Assembly: GCA_017624025.1 (NCBI GenBank)
Contig: JAGANY010000048.1
Coordinates: 1-47,129, forward strand
Origin: Ruminiclostridium sp.
Lineage (GTDB): Bacteria > Bacillota > Clostridia > Oscillospirales > Ruminococcaceae
Direction of reading: 5' to 3'
DNA length: 47,129 nucleotides
The translations under genes and the position numbers were made by a program. Shown piece after piece: positions 1-8,715 of the stretch. Each line of letters starts with the position of its first letter. Positions within the stretch are counted from its first letter, which is position 1. The notes under the pieces are model-generated. The model was not told the DNA's origin. It was given only the letters and a program-made list of their open reading frames with translations, and did no database searches.

Positions 1-1
1 C

Positions 2-2509
2 GTCTCACGAAATCCCGAGCAGGTTATTGCAAAAAAAGCAGGTGCTACCCCTTCTACTCTTCATAAGGGAGCTTCCCTTACTCTTCCCGACGGAACCGTT
101 ATTTCAAAGAAAACGGATGTCGATGAAAAAATAAAGGAAATTCTCGGTATCGACCGCAATCAGTTCACACAGATAGCAATGATTGCACAGGGAGATTTTT
201 TAAAGCTTCTTACCGCTTCTACCGATGAACGCCAGAAGATTTTCAGAAAGATATTCAAAACCGACCTGTACGAGAAAATACAGATAAAATTAAAATACGA
301 TTTTCTTGAAATAAAGAAACGACGCGACGGTTTAAAAAGCAGTATTCTACAGTATATCGGAAGCACAGTATGCGAAGAGGATTCGGCTCTTCACGACGAT
401 TACCAAAGAGCCGTAAAAGGCGAGATTTCTACGGCTGATTCCGTAAATATAATCGAAAGCATAATTGCCGAAGATACCGAAAACGAGAAAAAGCTTAACG
501 CTGAACTCGAGGATATAAAGAAGCAGATTTTAGTCAATGCGAGCAGTCTTGAAAAAGCCGAAAGCTATCTTGCTATGCAAAAGGAGCTTGTTGCAACAGA
601 AGCGAAGATAAGTGAAGCGGAAAGTAATATCGAGCTTCTCAGAAAAGCATTTTCAGAAGCTGAAGCCTTGCTCCCCGAAGCACAGAGGCTTTATAACGAA
701 GCAACTCTCATAGAGGCGGAAATTCCCGAATACACAGAGCTTAGCGAGGCGGTAAAAAACCGCTCGGAAATAATCTCACGCATAGAAAAACAGGCTTCTC
801 GTATTTCGCAGTACGAAGCAAAACTCAGCGCTCTCAAAGAAGATACCGAAAAGGAAAAAGCTGAGCTTATCTCACTCAGTGATGCAGGAGAACTCAAGGA
901 AAAGCTTACCGCCGAAAAGGAAAAGGCTGAAGCAAAAATGCTTTCTCTCGCCTCTCTTCGTGAAACAGCAAAAAGATGCGAAAGGCTTAAGGACAAGCTT
1001 TCGGTAGAACAGGACGCATATATTAAAGCCTACAGCAAAGCAAAAGAACGCTCCAACGAATACGAGAGAAAGTATAACGCTTTTCTTGATGAACAGGCAG
1101 GCATTCTCGCCGAAGAAAGATTAAAGGAAAATGAAAAATGCCCCGTATGCGGTTCCCTTTCACACCCCGAGCCTGCAAAAAAATCCCTTGACGCACCGAC
1201 AAAGGAAGAACTCGATATACTAAAAAAAGAAAGCAATAACGCAAGAGACGTGGCTTCTTCTGCAAGCAAGGTTGCAGGCGAAACAAAAGCAAAGCTTGAA
1301 ACCGAAGAAAAGAACCTTTCTGACCAGCTTTCATCTTTCGATAATAATCCCGGAACCGAGAATGCTGTTGAATTTTCCGATACTCTCATCGAAGAAACAA
1401 AAGGCATTATAGAAACAATAAAGGGAAAAATCACCGCCGAAGAAAAGCGTATCGAACGTAAAAAACAGCTTTCCGAAGCTATTCCTTTAAAGGAAGCGGA
1501 TATTTCGGCATTAAATTCGGAAATACAGGCTCTTAAGGAAAAAACAGCCTCAGACGAAACCCTTTCCGAACAAATCCAAAAACGCATCACACAGCTTTCT
1601 TCAAAGCTTAAATTCAGCAGTATATCCGAGGCAGAAAAAAATATAAAGGAAATAAAATCCAAAGCTTCAGATATTGAAATTGCTGTAAAAAAAGCAGACG
1701 AAAACCTGAGAAGACTTGAATCGGATTTCTCTGTTATGAAAGGCAAAAGAGAACAGCTCGAAAAACAGCTTTCTGACGGTTGCGATATTGACCTTGAGGC
1801 TGAAAAGGAAAAGAAGAAAAATCTTGCAGAAAAGCAGAATGAAATCACCGCTATGATAACGGGAATAAACGCAAGAATTTTCAATAACCGAAAAAATGTT
1901 TCAGCAATAAAGGAAAAGGACAAGGAAATAAACGAAGCGGAAAGCAGATATATCAATATCAAAAGCCTTTACGAAACCGCTAACGGTTCAATTTCGGATT
2001 CAGCAAAATTTATGCTTGAAACCTATGTCCAGGCTACTCATTTTGAACGCATTATCCATAGAGCAAATTACCGTCTCAACATTATGAGCGGAGGCCAGTA
2101 TCAGCTTTTACGAAAGACCCAGTCGGACAATAAAAAAAGTCAGAGCGGACTTGAGCTTGAAATCATAGATTATTCCAACGGTTCAACACGTGATGTAAAA
2201 TCTCTTTCGGGCGGTGAATCCTTTATGGCTTCCCTCGCTCTCGCTCTCGGTCTTTCCGATGAGATACAGAACAATGCAAGCGGAATAAAAATCGATACGA
2301 TGTTTATTGACGAAGGCTTCGGTTCTCTCGACTCAAACTCTCTCCAGCAGGCTATAAACGTTCTTTCCGAGCTTACAGGCGAACACCGTCTCGTAGGTAT
2401 TATCTCCCACGTTTCTGAGCTCCAGCGTAAAATCGACAAGCAGATTGTCGTTTCAAAGGAAAAGAACAGCAAGAACGGTCTCGGAACAAAAGCAGTTATT
2501 GTTTATTAA
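2..2509 (+). CDS. sbcC: SbcC-type nuclease subunit (ATPase), 5' end outside window
   Basis: This is the large ATPase subunit of the SbcCD (Mre11-Rad50-like) nuclease, which processes DNA ends and hairpins. The frame is open from base 2, so about the first 95-100 residues, including Walker A, lie outside the window. The visible 835 residues begin in the N-terminal lobe (GIDRNQFTQIAMIAQGDFLK is the typical SbcC stretch). A long Glu/Lys-rich coiled coil follows, with a zinc-hook CPVC at its apex (about 1141-1152), a returning coil, the ABC signature LSGGES (about 2203-2220) and Walker B FIDEGFGSLD (about 2302-2331). Its partner SbcD is not in the window and would be expected just upstream. The gene ends at a bidirectional terminator shared with the convergent azlD. 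The 5' truncation is only the window edge; no frameshift is seen. Confidence 0.95.
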   Translation, partial: VSRNPEQVIAKKAGATPSTLHKGASLTLPDGTVISKKTDVDEKIKEILGIDRNQFTQIAMIAQGDFLKLLTASTDERQKIFRKIFKTDLYEKIQIKLKYDFLEIKKRRDGLKSSILQYIGSTVCEEDSALHDDYQRAVKGEISTADSVNIIESIIAEDTENEKKLNAELEDIKKQILVNASSLEKAESYLAMQKELVATEAKISEAESNIELLRKAFSEAEALLPEAQRLYNEATLIEAEIPEYTELSEAVKNRSEIISRIEKQASRISQYEAKLSALKEDTEKEKAELISLSDAGELKEKLTAEKEKAEAKMLSLASLRETAKRCERLKDKLSVEQDAYIKAYSKAKERSNEYERKYNAFLDEQAGILAEERLKENEKCPVCGSLSHPEPAKKSLDAPTKEELDILKKESNNARDVASSASKVAGETKAKLETEEKNLSDQLSSFDNNPGTENAVEFSDTLIEETKGIIETIKGKITAEEKRIERKKQLSEAIPLKEADISALNSEIQALKEKTASDETLSEQIQKRITQLSSKLKFSSISEAEKNIKEIKSKASDIEIAVKKADENLRRLESDFSVMKGKREQLEKQLSDGCDIDLEAEKEKKKNLAEKQNEITAMITGINARIFNNRKNVSAIKEKDKEINEAESRYINIKSLYETANGSISDSAKFMLETYVQATHFERIIHRANYRLNIMSGGQYQLLRKTQSDNKKSQSGLELEIIDYSNGSTRDVKSLSGGESFMASLALALGLSDEIQNNASGIKIDTMFIDEGFGSLDSNSLQQAINVLSELTGEHRLVGIISHVSELQRKIDKQIVVSKEKNSKNGLGTKAVIVY

Positions 2510-2512
2510 TAA

Positions 2513-2550
2513 AAACCCTGTGAAGATAATACTCTTCACAGGGTTTGTTT
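2513..2550. terminator. Bidirectional intrinsic terminator between sbcC and azlD
   Basis: A perfect 14-bp stem (2513-2526 with 2533-2546) has a 6-nt loop (TAATAC) and is flanked by A's on the left and T's on the right. It lies between convergent genes and can serve both. Confidence 0.9.
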
Positions 2551-2849
2551 CATATTATAAGTCCCGTAATAAGGGCTGACGCAGAAGCTGCAAGTGCAAC
2601 TATGATAAGAGGCATATTGAAATATGCAAGCACTACAGCAACAACTGTACCAACAGCAGAGGTCACTATATTTCCCGTTGCATAGAAGATAGCAGGTATC
2701 GTCATAGCACTTAAAACAGCATAGGGAATATAATAAAGGAAGCTTCTGAAAAATTTTGATTTAATCTTTTTTCTGAACATTGTGAAGGGTATCATTCTTA
2801 CAAGGTAAGTAACAATTGCCATCACAGCTATATAAATAACTATACTCAT
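2550..2849 (-). CDS. azlD: AzlD-type branched-chain amino acid exporter small subunit
   Basis: This small, very hydrophobic 99-residue protein has three or four predicted membrane segments and matches the AzlD (PF05437) family, the small partner of AzlC in export of branched-chain amino acids or analogues. The N-terminus holds a typical TYLVRMIPFTMFRKK stretch: a conserved Arg-Met-Ile-Pro just after the first membrane helix. The start overlaps the azlC stop by four bases (ATGA), so the two are translationally coupled. The substrate is inferred from the family only. Confidence 0.88.
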   Translation of the reverse strand: MSIVIYIAVMAIVTYLVRMIPFTMFRKKIKSKFFRSFLYYIPYAVLSAMTIPAIFYATGNIVTSAVGTVVAVVLAYFNMPLIIVALAASASALITGLII

Positions 2850-3544
2850 TCCTCAGCTTCCTCCTTTACGGGGAAAATAACTGCCGCAAGGGCTGCAGCA
2901 ACACAGGCACTTATTATGATTGCAAAGCCTGCACTTACTGCTGTAAATACGAATTTGAAAAGTATGCTTACAGCCGCCGCAACAAGTACAGCGAAAAGTA
3001 CGCTTTTCTGTTTTCTTGAGGGTGGAACGATAATAGCAATAAACATACCGTAAAGAACAAGCCCCATAGCGTCTGTTACCATTAAGGGCAGTATCTCGCC
3101 TGCTGCCGCACCTAAAAGTGTACCTGTGCTCCAGCCTAAGAATGATATAAGTATAAGACCATACATATAGGGAGGTGTTACGGGATGAATCTGTGCGGAA
3201 GCTACCGCAAAGATTTCATTGGTTATGCCGTAGGATACAGCGAGCCTGTGGGGAACGGTAAAGGATTTATCGAGCTTCTGTGAAAGCGAAATTCCCATAA
3301 GGGAGTATCTTATGTTTATGACAAGCTGTGTAAGTGCCATTTCGATAAGAGTTCCTGCCGCCGCAATTATTTCAACCCCTGCCGCCTGACCTGCCGAGGT
3401 AAGATTAGTTACAGATATCATAACAGCCTCTAAAACGGAAAGCCCTGCTCTTACCGCCGCAATACCGAATCCGAAGGAAACGGAAAGGTAGCCTAAAGCT
3501 ATGGGAATACCGTGTAAAAGACCTTTTTTAAACTGTGAATTCAT
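2846..3544 (-). CDS. azlC: AzlC-type branched-chain amino acid exporter large subunit
   Basis: A 232-residue membrane protein of the AzlC (PF03591) family. It opens with FKKGLLHGIPIALGYLSVSFGFG, the typical first segment, and continues with Gly/Ala-rich helices. The family motif region around SAGQAAG and NIRYSLMGISLSQK is present. Length is usual for the family (230-240). With AzlD it forms an exporter of branched-chain amino acids or related compounds in the inner membrane. It has its own promoter (3583-3611), whose -35 overlaps the 3' end of pnuC. No terminator lies between pnuC and azlC, so some read-through is possible. The pair commonly travels with regulators in Firmicutes; none is seen here. 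Confidence 0.92.
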   Translation of the reverse strand: MNSQFKKGLLHGIPIALGYLSVSFGFGIAAVRAGLSVLEAVMISVTNLTSAGQAAGVEIIAAAGTLIEMALTQLVINIRYSLMGISLSQKLDKSFTVPHRLAVSYGITNEIFAVASAQIHPVTPPYMYGLILISFLGWSTGTLLGAAAGEILPLMVTDAMGLVLYGMFIAIIVPPSRKQKSVLFAVLVAAAVSILFKFVFTAVSAGFAIIISACVAAALAAVIFPVKEEAEE

Positions 3545-3582
3545 AATATTATTCCTTTATCAACATTTTCTGACAAAAAAGA

Positions 3583-3611
3583 ATTATATCACATTACGAA
3601 AAGAATTTCAA
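3583..3611 (-). promoter_or_regulatory. Sigma-A promoter of azlCD
   Basis: On the minus strand TTGAAA (3606-3611) and TATAAT (3583-3588) are 17 bp apart, upstream of the azlC start at 3544. Confidence 0.75.
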
Positions 3612-4297
3612 CTGTTTTCCTGTCTTTTTCTCATTCTCCGCCAGTTATAGTATCCGTACAGGTCATTGAAAAGAAACATTACAAAACACGCAACCATAGA
3701 AATATACGAGATATCTTCGATACTCGCAAGTATCCAGAGAACTATAAGAACGATATCGTTAGCCGCATAGCCTAAAGCGTAATACGGACTTCTTAAAAAT
3801 GTGAAAAAAACAGCTATAAAGCTTGTTGTAACAGAAATCGTGCTTACGATTAAATTTGCTGTGCCGAGAGCCTTAAGGATAAAATAGAAAATAATTGTAA
3901 CTGTTAAAGAAAGAACCGTCATTATTATAAGCTTTTTCTTTGTAAGATGACTTACCTCTACCTCCGAGGAATCCTTATAGGGATGCTTTACCCAGGAAAT
4001 AACCGACATAAGTGCCATAGGAGCACTCATACAAAGGTATGTTATCATCTCGCCGTAATAAGCGAAATGGTAGGATATTATTCCGTAAAAAACCGAAAAG
4101 ACAACCGTAAGTATCTGCCCGATAACGAAGCCTTTCGCTACAAAAATAAGTGCGGTTACGCCTATAAGCGAGGCTATCATATTAAGAATTCCGGATGTAC
4201 CGGAAACAAAAGCTGAACCTATAACTACAAGCACTGACGCTATCCATAGAGCTGTTTCAAATTTCGTAAGACTACGGAAAGGATTACTTATTTTCAT
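3608..4297 (-). CDS. pnuC: PnuC family nicotinamide riboside (vitamin) transporter
   Basis: A 229-residue membrane protein with seven or eight hydrophobic segments. It matches the PnuC family (PF04973) of facilitative transporters, which take up nicotinamide riboside or, in related subfamilies, thiamine or riboflavin. Family-type features are the central KHPYKD loop, the RSPYYALGYAANDIVLIVLW segment with its conserved Asn-Asp pair, and the C-terminal LFNDLYGYYNWRRM with Asn-Asp and Trp. Uptake normally depends on intracellular phosphorylation by a kinase not present in this window. The start is ATG 4295-4297 with a strong GGAGG (about 4303-4307). The RBS sits directly behind a terminator-like hairpin in a structured leader (4321-4366). 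The vitamin carried cannot be told from sequence alone. Confidence 0.88.
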   Translation of the reverse strand: MKISNPFRSLTKFETALWIASVLVVIGSAFVSGTSGILNMIASLIGVTALIFVAKGFVIGQILTVVFSVFYGIISYHFAYYGEMITYLCMSAPMALMSVISWVKHPYKDSSEVEVSHLTKKKLIIMTVLSLTVTIIFYFILKALGTANLIVSTISVTTSFIAVFFTFLRSPYYALGYAANDIVLIVLWILASIEDISYISMVACFVMFLFNDLYGYYNWRRMRKRQENS

Positions 4298-4302
4298 TTA
4301 TT

Positions 4303-4393
4303 CCTCCAAAAAAAAATAAACATCCGCATACACATCTTCTAAGACCTAACGATGTGCAGACGAATGCTCAGCATTACACTACCCGGTGGCAGT
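4303..4393 (-). promoter_or_regulatory. Structured pnuC leader with terminator-like hairpin (candidate attenuator or riboswitch)
   Basis: Read on the minus strand, the leader forms a small hairpin (4388-4393 with 4378-4383), a second one (4371-4375 with 4363-4367), and then a 16-position stem (4351-4366 with 4321-4336) closing a 14-nt loop. That stem has one mismatch. It is followed at once by a U-rich tract (minus-strand complement of 4308-4320) and then the SD of pnuC. The second hairpin and the base of the long stem share bases 4363-4366, so they exclude each other. Three G.U pairs in the long stem would be A.C mismatches on the other strand, so the RNA is the minus strand. I do not recognise a known riboswitch class. 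Confidence 0.6.
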
Positions 4394-4411
4394 TCATATT
4401 CAACAGTTGGT

Positions 4412-4440
4412 ATATTATCATAGTTTTTCCGATTTGTCAA
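4412..4440 (-). promoter_or_regulatory. Probable sigma-A promoter of pnuC
   Basis: On the minus strand a perfect -35 TTGACA (4435-4440) is followed by AT-rich TGATAATAT. The -10 is either TAATAT (4412-4417, 17-bp spacer) or GATAAT (4414-4419, 15 bp). It gives a leader of roughly 110 nt. Confidence 0.65.
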
Positions 4441-4462
4441 TACCTAAAAAACGACAAAATTC

Positions 4463-4491
4463 TTGACAAAACCGCATTAAAGCGTTATAAT
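4463..4491 (+). promoter_or_regulatory. Sigma-A promoter of the chemoreceptor gene
   Basis: TTGACA (4463-4468) and TATAAT (4486-4491) are separated by exactly 17 bp, about 40 bases upstream of the ATG at 4530. Confidence 0.88.
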
Positions 4492-4529
4492 TTATATAAA
4501 AATATATTTACTAATAAATGGAGGAAGTT

Positions 4530-6443
4530 ATGTCTAAAATTGGTAAAAATCTTCTTGCGGTAATTCTCGTTACCGTTATTGCTATTGTAACTCTTCTCGT
4601 TTTTATGGAGAGACAGGCTCTCGTTACACTTACGGATGATATTTTAACCGAACAGGCAAACTCATACATTACGATTCTTAAAAGCGATTTCGGTGAGCTT
4701 GATGTTGAAGCGGAATATCTCTTTGATATGATAGGAGGCGATACAGAGCTTAAGCAGGCTCTTATTGACGGAAGTTCTGATACCATTAAGGATATTTACA
4801 GCAATTATGCTTCCGATGAAAGCTCGTTCGGTGCTTTTTACGGAAGTGACGGTTCTCTTCTCTGGAAGACTGATAACTGTCCGAAAAATATAACTGTCGA
4901 TAATGCACCCAACGGTTTAGGTGCCGACAGCGAAAATATGTATTACTGCTATTCGGAAAAGATTGCGGAAACCGGTTCATATCTTATCGGCTATGATTTA
5001 AGAGCTTATGAATACCTCGACCCTATCCGTGATAAAACAGGCGGTCATTTCACAATCTTCAAGGATAATGTACGCTATGCAACAACTATTACCGATGAAA
5101 GCGGCGAACGCTTCACGGGTACAGAAATGTCAGCCGATATATCACAGGCTGTTATCAATGATGGTAAACTTTATTCGGGCAAGGCAGAAATAAACGGCGA
5201 AAATTATGTTGTAAGCTATGAACCTATGACCGATAAAAACGGAACAGTTATCGGTGCATACTTCGGCGGTTATGCTACATCAACAGTTAACGAAATGCTC
5301 AACAAGGAAGTTTCCGTAATGGGTATCACTGGTGCTGTTGCAGCAATTATTGCCTGTGTAGCAGCAGTTTTCGTATGCTATCTCATTATAAAGAAAACAA
5401 TACTTACTCCTGTTGCTCTTATCGGTAAGATGACAAAGGAGATGTCCGAAGGAAATCTCGGGTACGAGCTTGAAAACATATCTCACAGCAAGGATGAAGT
5501 CGGAGAGCTTCTTTCTTCCGTAGATGGAATGAGAAATACTCTTTCTGCTTATGTAAATGATATTTCAAGAGTTATGCACACTATGGCAAACGGTGATTTC
5601 ACCGCAACACCACAGGTTGAATACAAGGGTGATTTTGTTGCCTTAAGCGAATCCGCTGCTCAGATAAACAACCAGATGAGAAACGTTATCTCCAGCATCT
5701 ACCGTACTTCCGACAACGTATATAACGGCTCTACACAATCCGCCGAAGGCTCCAACGCTCTTGCAGACGGTACTACAAGACAGGCAGCCGCTATCGAACA
5801 GCTTACAGCCAACCTTACCAATATTTCACAGAATGTTACCGATACCGCTGAAAATGCCCGTGCGGCAAGCGAGCTTGCAGATAACGCTTCCGATATTCTT
5901 AACGAACAGCACGCGTATATGAACCAGATGGTAGATTCTATGCGTAAGATTGCAGAAACCTCTTCCGAAATCGAAAACATTATACGTGCAATTGATGATA
6001 TCGCATCACAGACCAACATCCTTGCTCTTAATGCAGCTATTGAGTCCGCAAGAGCAGGCGAAGCGGGAAAGGGCTTTGCGGTAGTTGCAGACGAAGTAAG
6101 AAACCTTTCTGCAAAATCTGCTGAAGCCGTAAAGGAAACATCAATGCTTATCGAAGCAGCAACAAGAGCTGTTGACGAAGGCTCGAAGATTGCGGATAAG
6201 AATGCCGCTTCTCTTAACAAGGTAGTCGAAATATTCGGCGAAACAAAGAAGATGATAGGCGATATCTCTTCGGCTGCCGATAATCAGTCCCGTTCAATCA
6301 GCCAGATTACAAGCGGTCTCGGTGAAATCTCTGACGTTGTAAGCCAGAACAGTGCTACAGCAGAAGAAATTGCCGCTTCCTGCCAGGAGCTCAACAACAG
6401 AGCAATTGACCTTAAGGACGAAGTAAAGCTTTTCAGATTATAA
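4530..6443 (+). CDS. Methyl-accepting chemotaxis protein (membrane receptor)
   Basis: A 637-residue transmembrane chemoreceptor. The start is ATG 4530, with GGAGG at 4520-4524, rather than the in-frame ATG four codons upstream, which would overlap the SD. It has an N-terminal membrane helix (about residues 7-25) and an extracellular Cache-like sensor region of about 230 residues. A second helix (about 265-288, ending YLIIKKTIL), a HAMP linker and a long helical signalling domain follow. The conserved hairpin tip, [20 protein letters not shown] with [15 protein letters not shown] after it, contacts CheA and CheW. No C-terminal CheR-binding pentapeptide is seen (it ends VKLFRL). The gene is monocistronic, with its own promoter and terminator. 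The ligand is unknown. Confidence 0.95.
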   Translation: MSKIGKNLLAVILVTVIAIVTLLVFMERQALVTLTDDILTEQANSYITILKSDFGELDVEAEYLFDMIGGDTELKQALIDGSSDTIKDIYSNYASDESSFGAFYGSDGSLLWKTDNCPKNITVDNAPNGLGADSENMYYCYSEKIAETGSYLIGYDLRAYEYLDPIRDKTGGHFTIFKDNVRYATTITDESGERFTGTEMSADISQAVINDGKLYSGKAEINGENYVVSYEPMTDKNGTVIGAYFGGYATSTVNEMLNKEVSVMGITGAVAAIIACVAAVFVCYLIIKKTILTPVALIGKMTKEMSEGNLGYELENISHSKDEVGELLSSVDGMRNTLSAYVNDISRVMHTMANGDFTATPQVEYKGDFVALSESAAQINNQMRNVISSIYRTSDNVYNGSTQSAEGSNALADGTTRQAAAIEQLTANLTNISQNVTDTAENARAASELADNASDILNEQHAYMNQMVDSMRKIAETSSEIENIIRAIDDIASQTNILALNAAIESARAGEAGKGFAVVADEVRNLSAKSAEAVKETSMLIEAATRAVDEGSKIADKNAASLNKVVEIFGETKKMIGDISSAADNQSRSISQITSGLGEISDVVSQNSATAEEIAASCQELNNRAIDLKDEVKLFRL

Positions 6444-6451
6444 TAATTAAA

Positions 6452-6486
6452 ACAGCTTCCGTTACTGTGACGGGAGCTGTTTTTTT
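6452..6486 (+). terminator. Intrinsic terminator of the chemoreceptor gene
   Basis: An 11-bp stem (6452-6462 with 6470-6480, one G.U) with a 7-nt loop is followed by a run of seven T's. Confidence 0.9.
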
Positions 6487-6499
6487 ATGCTGTCATTAA

Positions 6500-6528
6500 T
6501 TGACTTTTCCGGATTTCAATGCTATAAT
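6500..6528 (+). promoter_or_regulatory. Sigma-A promoter of the DUF4317 gene
   Basis: TTGACT (6500-6505) and TATAAT (6523-6528) are 17 bp apart. The RBS AAAGGA (about 6549-6554) precedes the ATG at 6563. Confidence 0.85.
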
Positions 6529-6562
6529 ATAACTTGCTATTTTAACCGAAAGGACAGAAAAA

Positions 6563-7780
6563 ATGAATAAAAAAGAGCTTAATGACCTTAAGAAAAATTT
6601 TGATGACAAAAGCGGTTTCTTTACCTTTAACAGAGTTTTAAGAGCCTTTGTCGATTCAGATAAAAACGTTGTTTTCAAGAAACACAGCCTTTTAGGCGTT
6701 CTCCCCTCGGAAGAGCAGGAGCTTATTACCGTTACCTTAAGAAAGGGCTTAAGCGGAACTCTCGGAAAAAATCTTACGGAATATAATTTTCCCGACAGCG
6801 AGTATGAAGACGGCGGTTCACAATCCATACTCTACAGAAACCTTAAAACAAAATTCGAGGATGAAAAGGATCTTGAGGATTACCTTAAGATGATAACCGC
6901 AAATATCGAATATACTTCTACCTTTGTAATTATTGCGGCTCACTGTACATACACAATTTTCCGCCGTGACAAGAACGATGAAAGAGCAGACCAGACCAAC
7001 GACTATAATTTTATATTAACTGTACTCTGCCCGGTTGAAATCGGTGAGGATGTGCTTATTTTTGATGATGACGCAAACAATATCTGCCTTATCCCTCATA
7101 AGAGCCGTGTCATAAGCCGTTCACCTACTGACGCTTTCCTTTTCCCCGTACTTACCTGTGGTGATCCTGATATAAACGCTGTTCTTTGCTATACTGCAAA
7201 GCCCAAGGAACCCAACAAATCTCTTGTAAAGGACGTTTTAGGCTGTGAAACAATATTCACTCCTGTTGCCGAAAAGGAAGTTTTCGGAAAGGTACTGAGC
7301 GATGTTGTAGGCAAGGACCTCGACTATACCCTTATTACGAAGATAAACGAGAAAATCGAGGAAGAGATTAAAGAACACCGTTTCGATTCAAAGCCTGTGG
7401 CTATCGACGATGTAAAGCTTAAGGATATTCTTACTGACGTCGGTGTTGATGACAAGAAGCTCGAAAAGGTTCACGATACATTTACCGAAACCGTAGGTAA
7501 AAAGCCCCTTACAGCAACAAATCTCGTAACCCCGAAAACTACGATTGCAATACCCGACATCACCATAAATATCGGCAAGAATGCTGCCGATAAGGTACGT
7601 ACGTCCGTTGTCGGCGGAAGAAAATGCCTGGTTATCGACCTCGACGACCCCAACGTTGTTATCAACGGTCTTCCGACAACAATAGAGCTTGCGACCTCCT
7701 TCTCTGCCGAAACGCTTACATCATCTGCACCTGCCGAAGCAGATACAGATGGTGAAGATACCGATGATTACGATTTATAA
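6563..7780 (+). CDS. DUF4317 domain-containing protein
   Basis: A soluble acidic protein of 405 residues with no signal peptide or membrane segment. The N-terminus (MNKKELNDLKKNFDDKSG) and the overall layout match the DUF4317 family, which is widespread in gut Clostridia and has no assigned function. The middle region (LCPVEIGEDVLIFDDDAN) and the long charged C-terminal half are consistent with family length (about 380-450). The C-terminus ends in a Thr/Asp/Glu-rich tail. It is a single gene behind its own promoter. No terminator follows the stop directly; the nearest one on this strand is at 8120-8150, beyond a convergent minus-strand gene. No function is inferred. Confidence 0.85.
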   Translation: MNKKELNDLKKNFDDKSGFFTFNRVLRAFVDSDKNVVFKKHSLLGVLPSEEQELITVTLRKGLSGTLGKNLTEYNFPDSEYEDGGSQSILYRNLKTKFEDEKDLEDYLKMITANIEYTSTFVIIAAHCTYTIFRRDKNDERADQTNDYNFILTVLCPVEIGEDVLIFDDDANNICLIPHKSRVISRSPTDAFLFPVLTCGDPDINAVLCYTAKPKEPNKSLVKDVLGCETIFTPVAEKEVFGKVLSDVVGKDLDYTLITKINEKIEEEIKEHRFDSKPVAIDDVKLKDILTDVGVDDKKLEKVHDTFTETVGKKPLTATNLVTPKTTIAIPDITINIGKNAADKVRTSVVGGRKCLVIDLDDPNVVINGLPTTIELATSFSAETLTSSAPAEADTDGEDTDDYDL

Positions 7781-8047
7781 ATCCTGTAAATCAGCGGAGG
7801 TAATATCGTTTTCAAGGTTATCTCTTGCGAGGTCATTATCGATTTCGGGATAAACCTTTGAAACGGGCTTTTCCCTTTTATGAGGAACAGCGTGAAAGAC
7901 CTTCTGTGACGGTGCTTCTGTACCGGAAATAATCGGATTTGCTTTTTTGCCGTGCTTTGCTTTCCCCTGGCTTTCGGGCACGGCAGGTTCAGTATTACGA
8001 GGTTTTACGTGTGTTTCTTCGGGACGCTTCATTCCCTGTTTTGGCAT
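7775..8047 (-). CDS. Small basic hypothetical protein (90 aa)
   Basis: A 90-residue protein, Lys/Pro/His-rich in its first two thirds and acidic at its C-terminus (DNDLARDNLENDITSADLQDL). It has no cysteine, membrane segment or recognised domain and is probably disordered. The case for a real gene is an AAAGGA ribosome binding site about 8 bases before ATG 8045-8047, a composition unlike an antisense shadow, and a stop codon that abuts the stop of the convergent DUF4317 gene. Against it, no clear promoter is seen upstream. Function is unknown. Confidence 0.55.
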   Translation of the reverse strand: MPKQGMKRPEETHVKPRNTEPAVPESQGKAKHGKKANPIISGTEAPSQKVFHAVPHKREKPVSKVYPEIDNDLARDNLENDITSADLQDL

Positions 8048-8119
8048 AATATCATTCCTTTCTTTTTAAGCTTATTTTCTGTGATTTTACAGAAAATAAA
8101 CAAGAAATTTTTACATAGC

Positions 8120-8156
8120 AAAACCTCCGTAAAAAAACGGAGGTTTTATTATTTTT
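8120..8156. terminator. Terminator-like hairpin between divergent genes
   Basis: A perfect 11-bp stem (8120-8130 with 8137-8147) has a six-A loop, with a T-rich tract to the right. It lies upstream of both flanking genes. On the plus strand the nearest gene it could end is DUF4317, whose stop is 340 bases away. Confidence 0.75.
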
Positions 8157-8164
8157 TCAAAAAC

Positions 8165-8194
8165 GTGACATTTTTATCCTTTCAGTTGTAATAT
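8165..8194 (+). promoter_or_regulatory. Possible promoter of the ECF sigma factor gene
   Basis: GTGACA (8165-8170) and TAATAT (about 8189-8194) are roughly 18 bp apart. The leader carries AGGAG at about 8218-8222 before ATG 8230. The match is moderate; autoregulation by the encoded sigma factor is an alternative that the sequence cannot settle. Confidence 0.4.
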
Positions 8195-8229
8195 ATACGA
8201 AAAGCTTTTCAAAGGACAGGAGAAACGAA

Positions 8230-8715
8230 ATGACCGAAAAGGAATTTACAAGAATTATAAAGCTATACAGCGGTATCGTATTCCGAACGGCACTGTGTTT
8301 CGTTAAAAACAAAGCAGATGCCGACGATATCGTACAAGAAGTTTTCTTGCGTTTTTATACTTACAATGGGTCTTTCGAAAGCGATGAACATATAAAAATG
8401 TGGCTTATAAAAGTTACGGTAAACAATTCAAAAAATTTTCTTAAGTACCAGAAGTTAAGACAATTTCTCCCATTAGAAAAGGCGGAAAACAAAGAAATAC
8501 CAAAGGAGAACGAGGACTTACTTTTGCCAATAATAATGAAAATGAAAACAAAAAGCCGATTAGTGCTTTATATGTTTTACTATGAGGGATACTCTGTAAA
8601 AGAGATTGCTGAAATTTTAAAGGAAAATGAATCAGCGGTAACCTCACAGCTTTACCGTGGAAGAAAACAACTCAAGAAGCTTCTTTTAAAGGAGGGTTAT
8701 AATGAACTTCAATAA
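8230..8715 (+). CDS. ECF-type RNA polymerase sigma factor
   Basis: A 161-residue sigma-70-family factor of the extracytoplasmic-function type. Region 2 occupies about residues 8-75 (ALCFVKNKADADDIVQEVFL, with the Asp-Asp-Ile-Val-Gln-Glu-Val-Phe core for polymerase and -10 binding). Region 4 occupies about residues 100-155 (helix-turn-helix GYSVKEIAEILKENESAVTS, then RGRKQLKKLL). Size is typical. The gene overlaps the next by 14 bases. That next gene encodes a membrane protein with a cytoplasmic N-terminus, the usual place for an anti-sigma partner. The target regulon is unknown. Confidence 0.92.
   Translation: MTEKEFTRIIKLYSGIVFRTALCFVKNKADADDIVQEVFLRFYTYNGSFESDEHIKMWLIKVTVNNSKNFLKYQKLRQFLPLEKAENKEIPKENEDLLLPIIMKMKTKSRLVLYMFYYEGYSVKEIAEILKENESAVTSQLYRGRKQLKKLLLKEGYNELQ

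Noticed and set aside
1030-1962. 310-codon open frame on the minus strand inside sbcC
   Set aside because: It is antisense to the Glu/Lys-rich coiled coil, which reads as Ser/Phe-rich on the other strand. It has no RBS and no recognisable protein features.
1-2509. sbcC as a truncated pseudogene
   Set aside because: The frame is open from the first bases of the window and the remaining domains are intact; the missing N-terminus is the window edge.
4303-4440. TPP, FMN, preQ1 or THF riboswitch in front of pnuC
   Set aside because: I compared the leader with the remembered consensus of each and found none of their invariant blocks; it is kept only as an unidentified structured leader.
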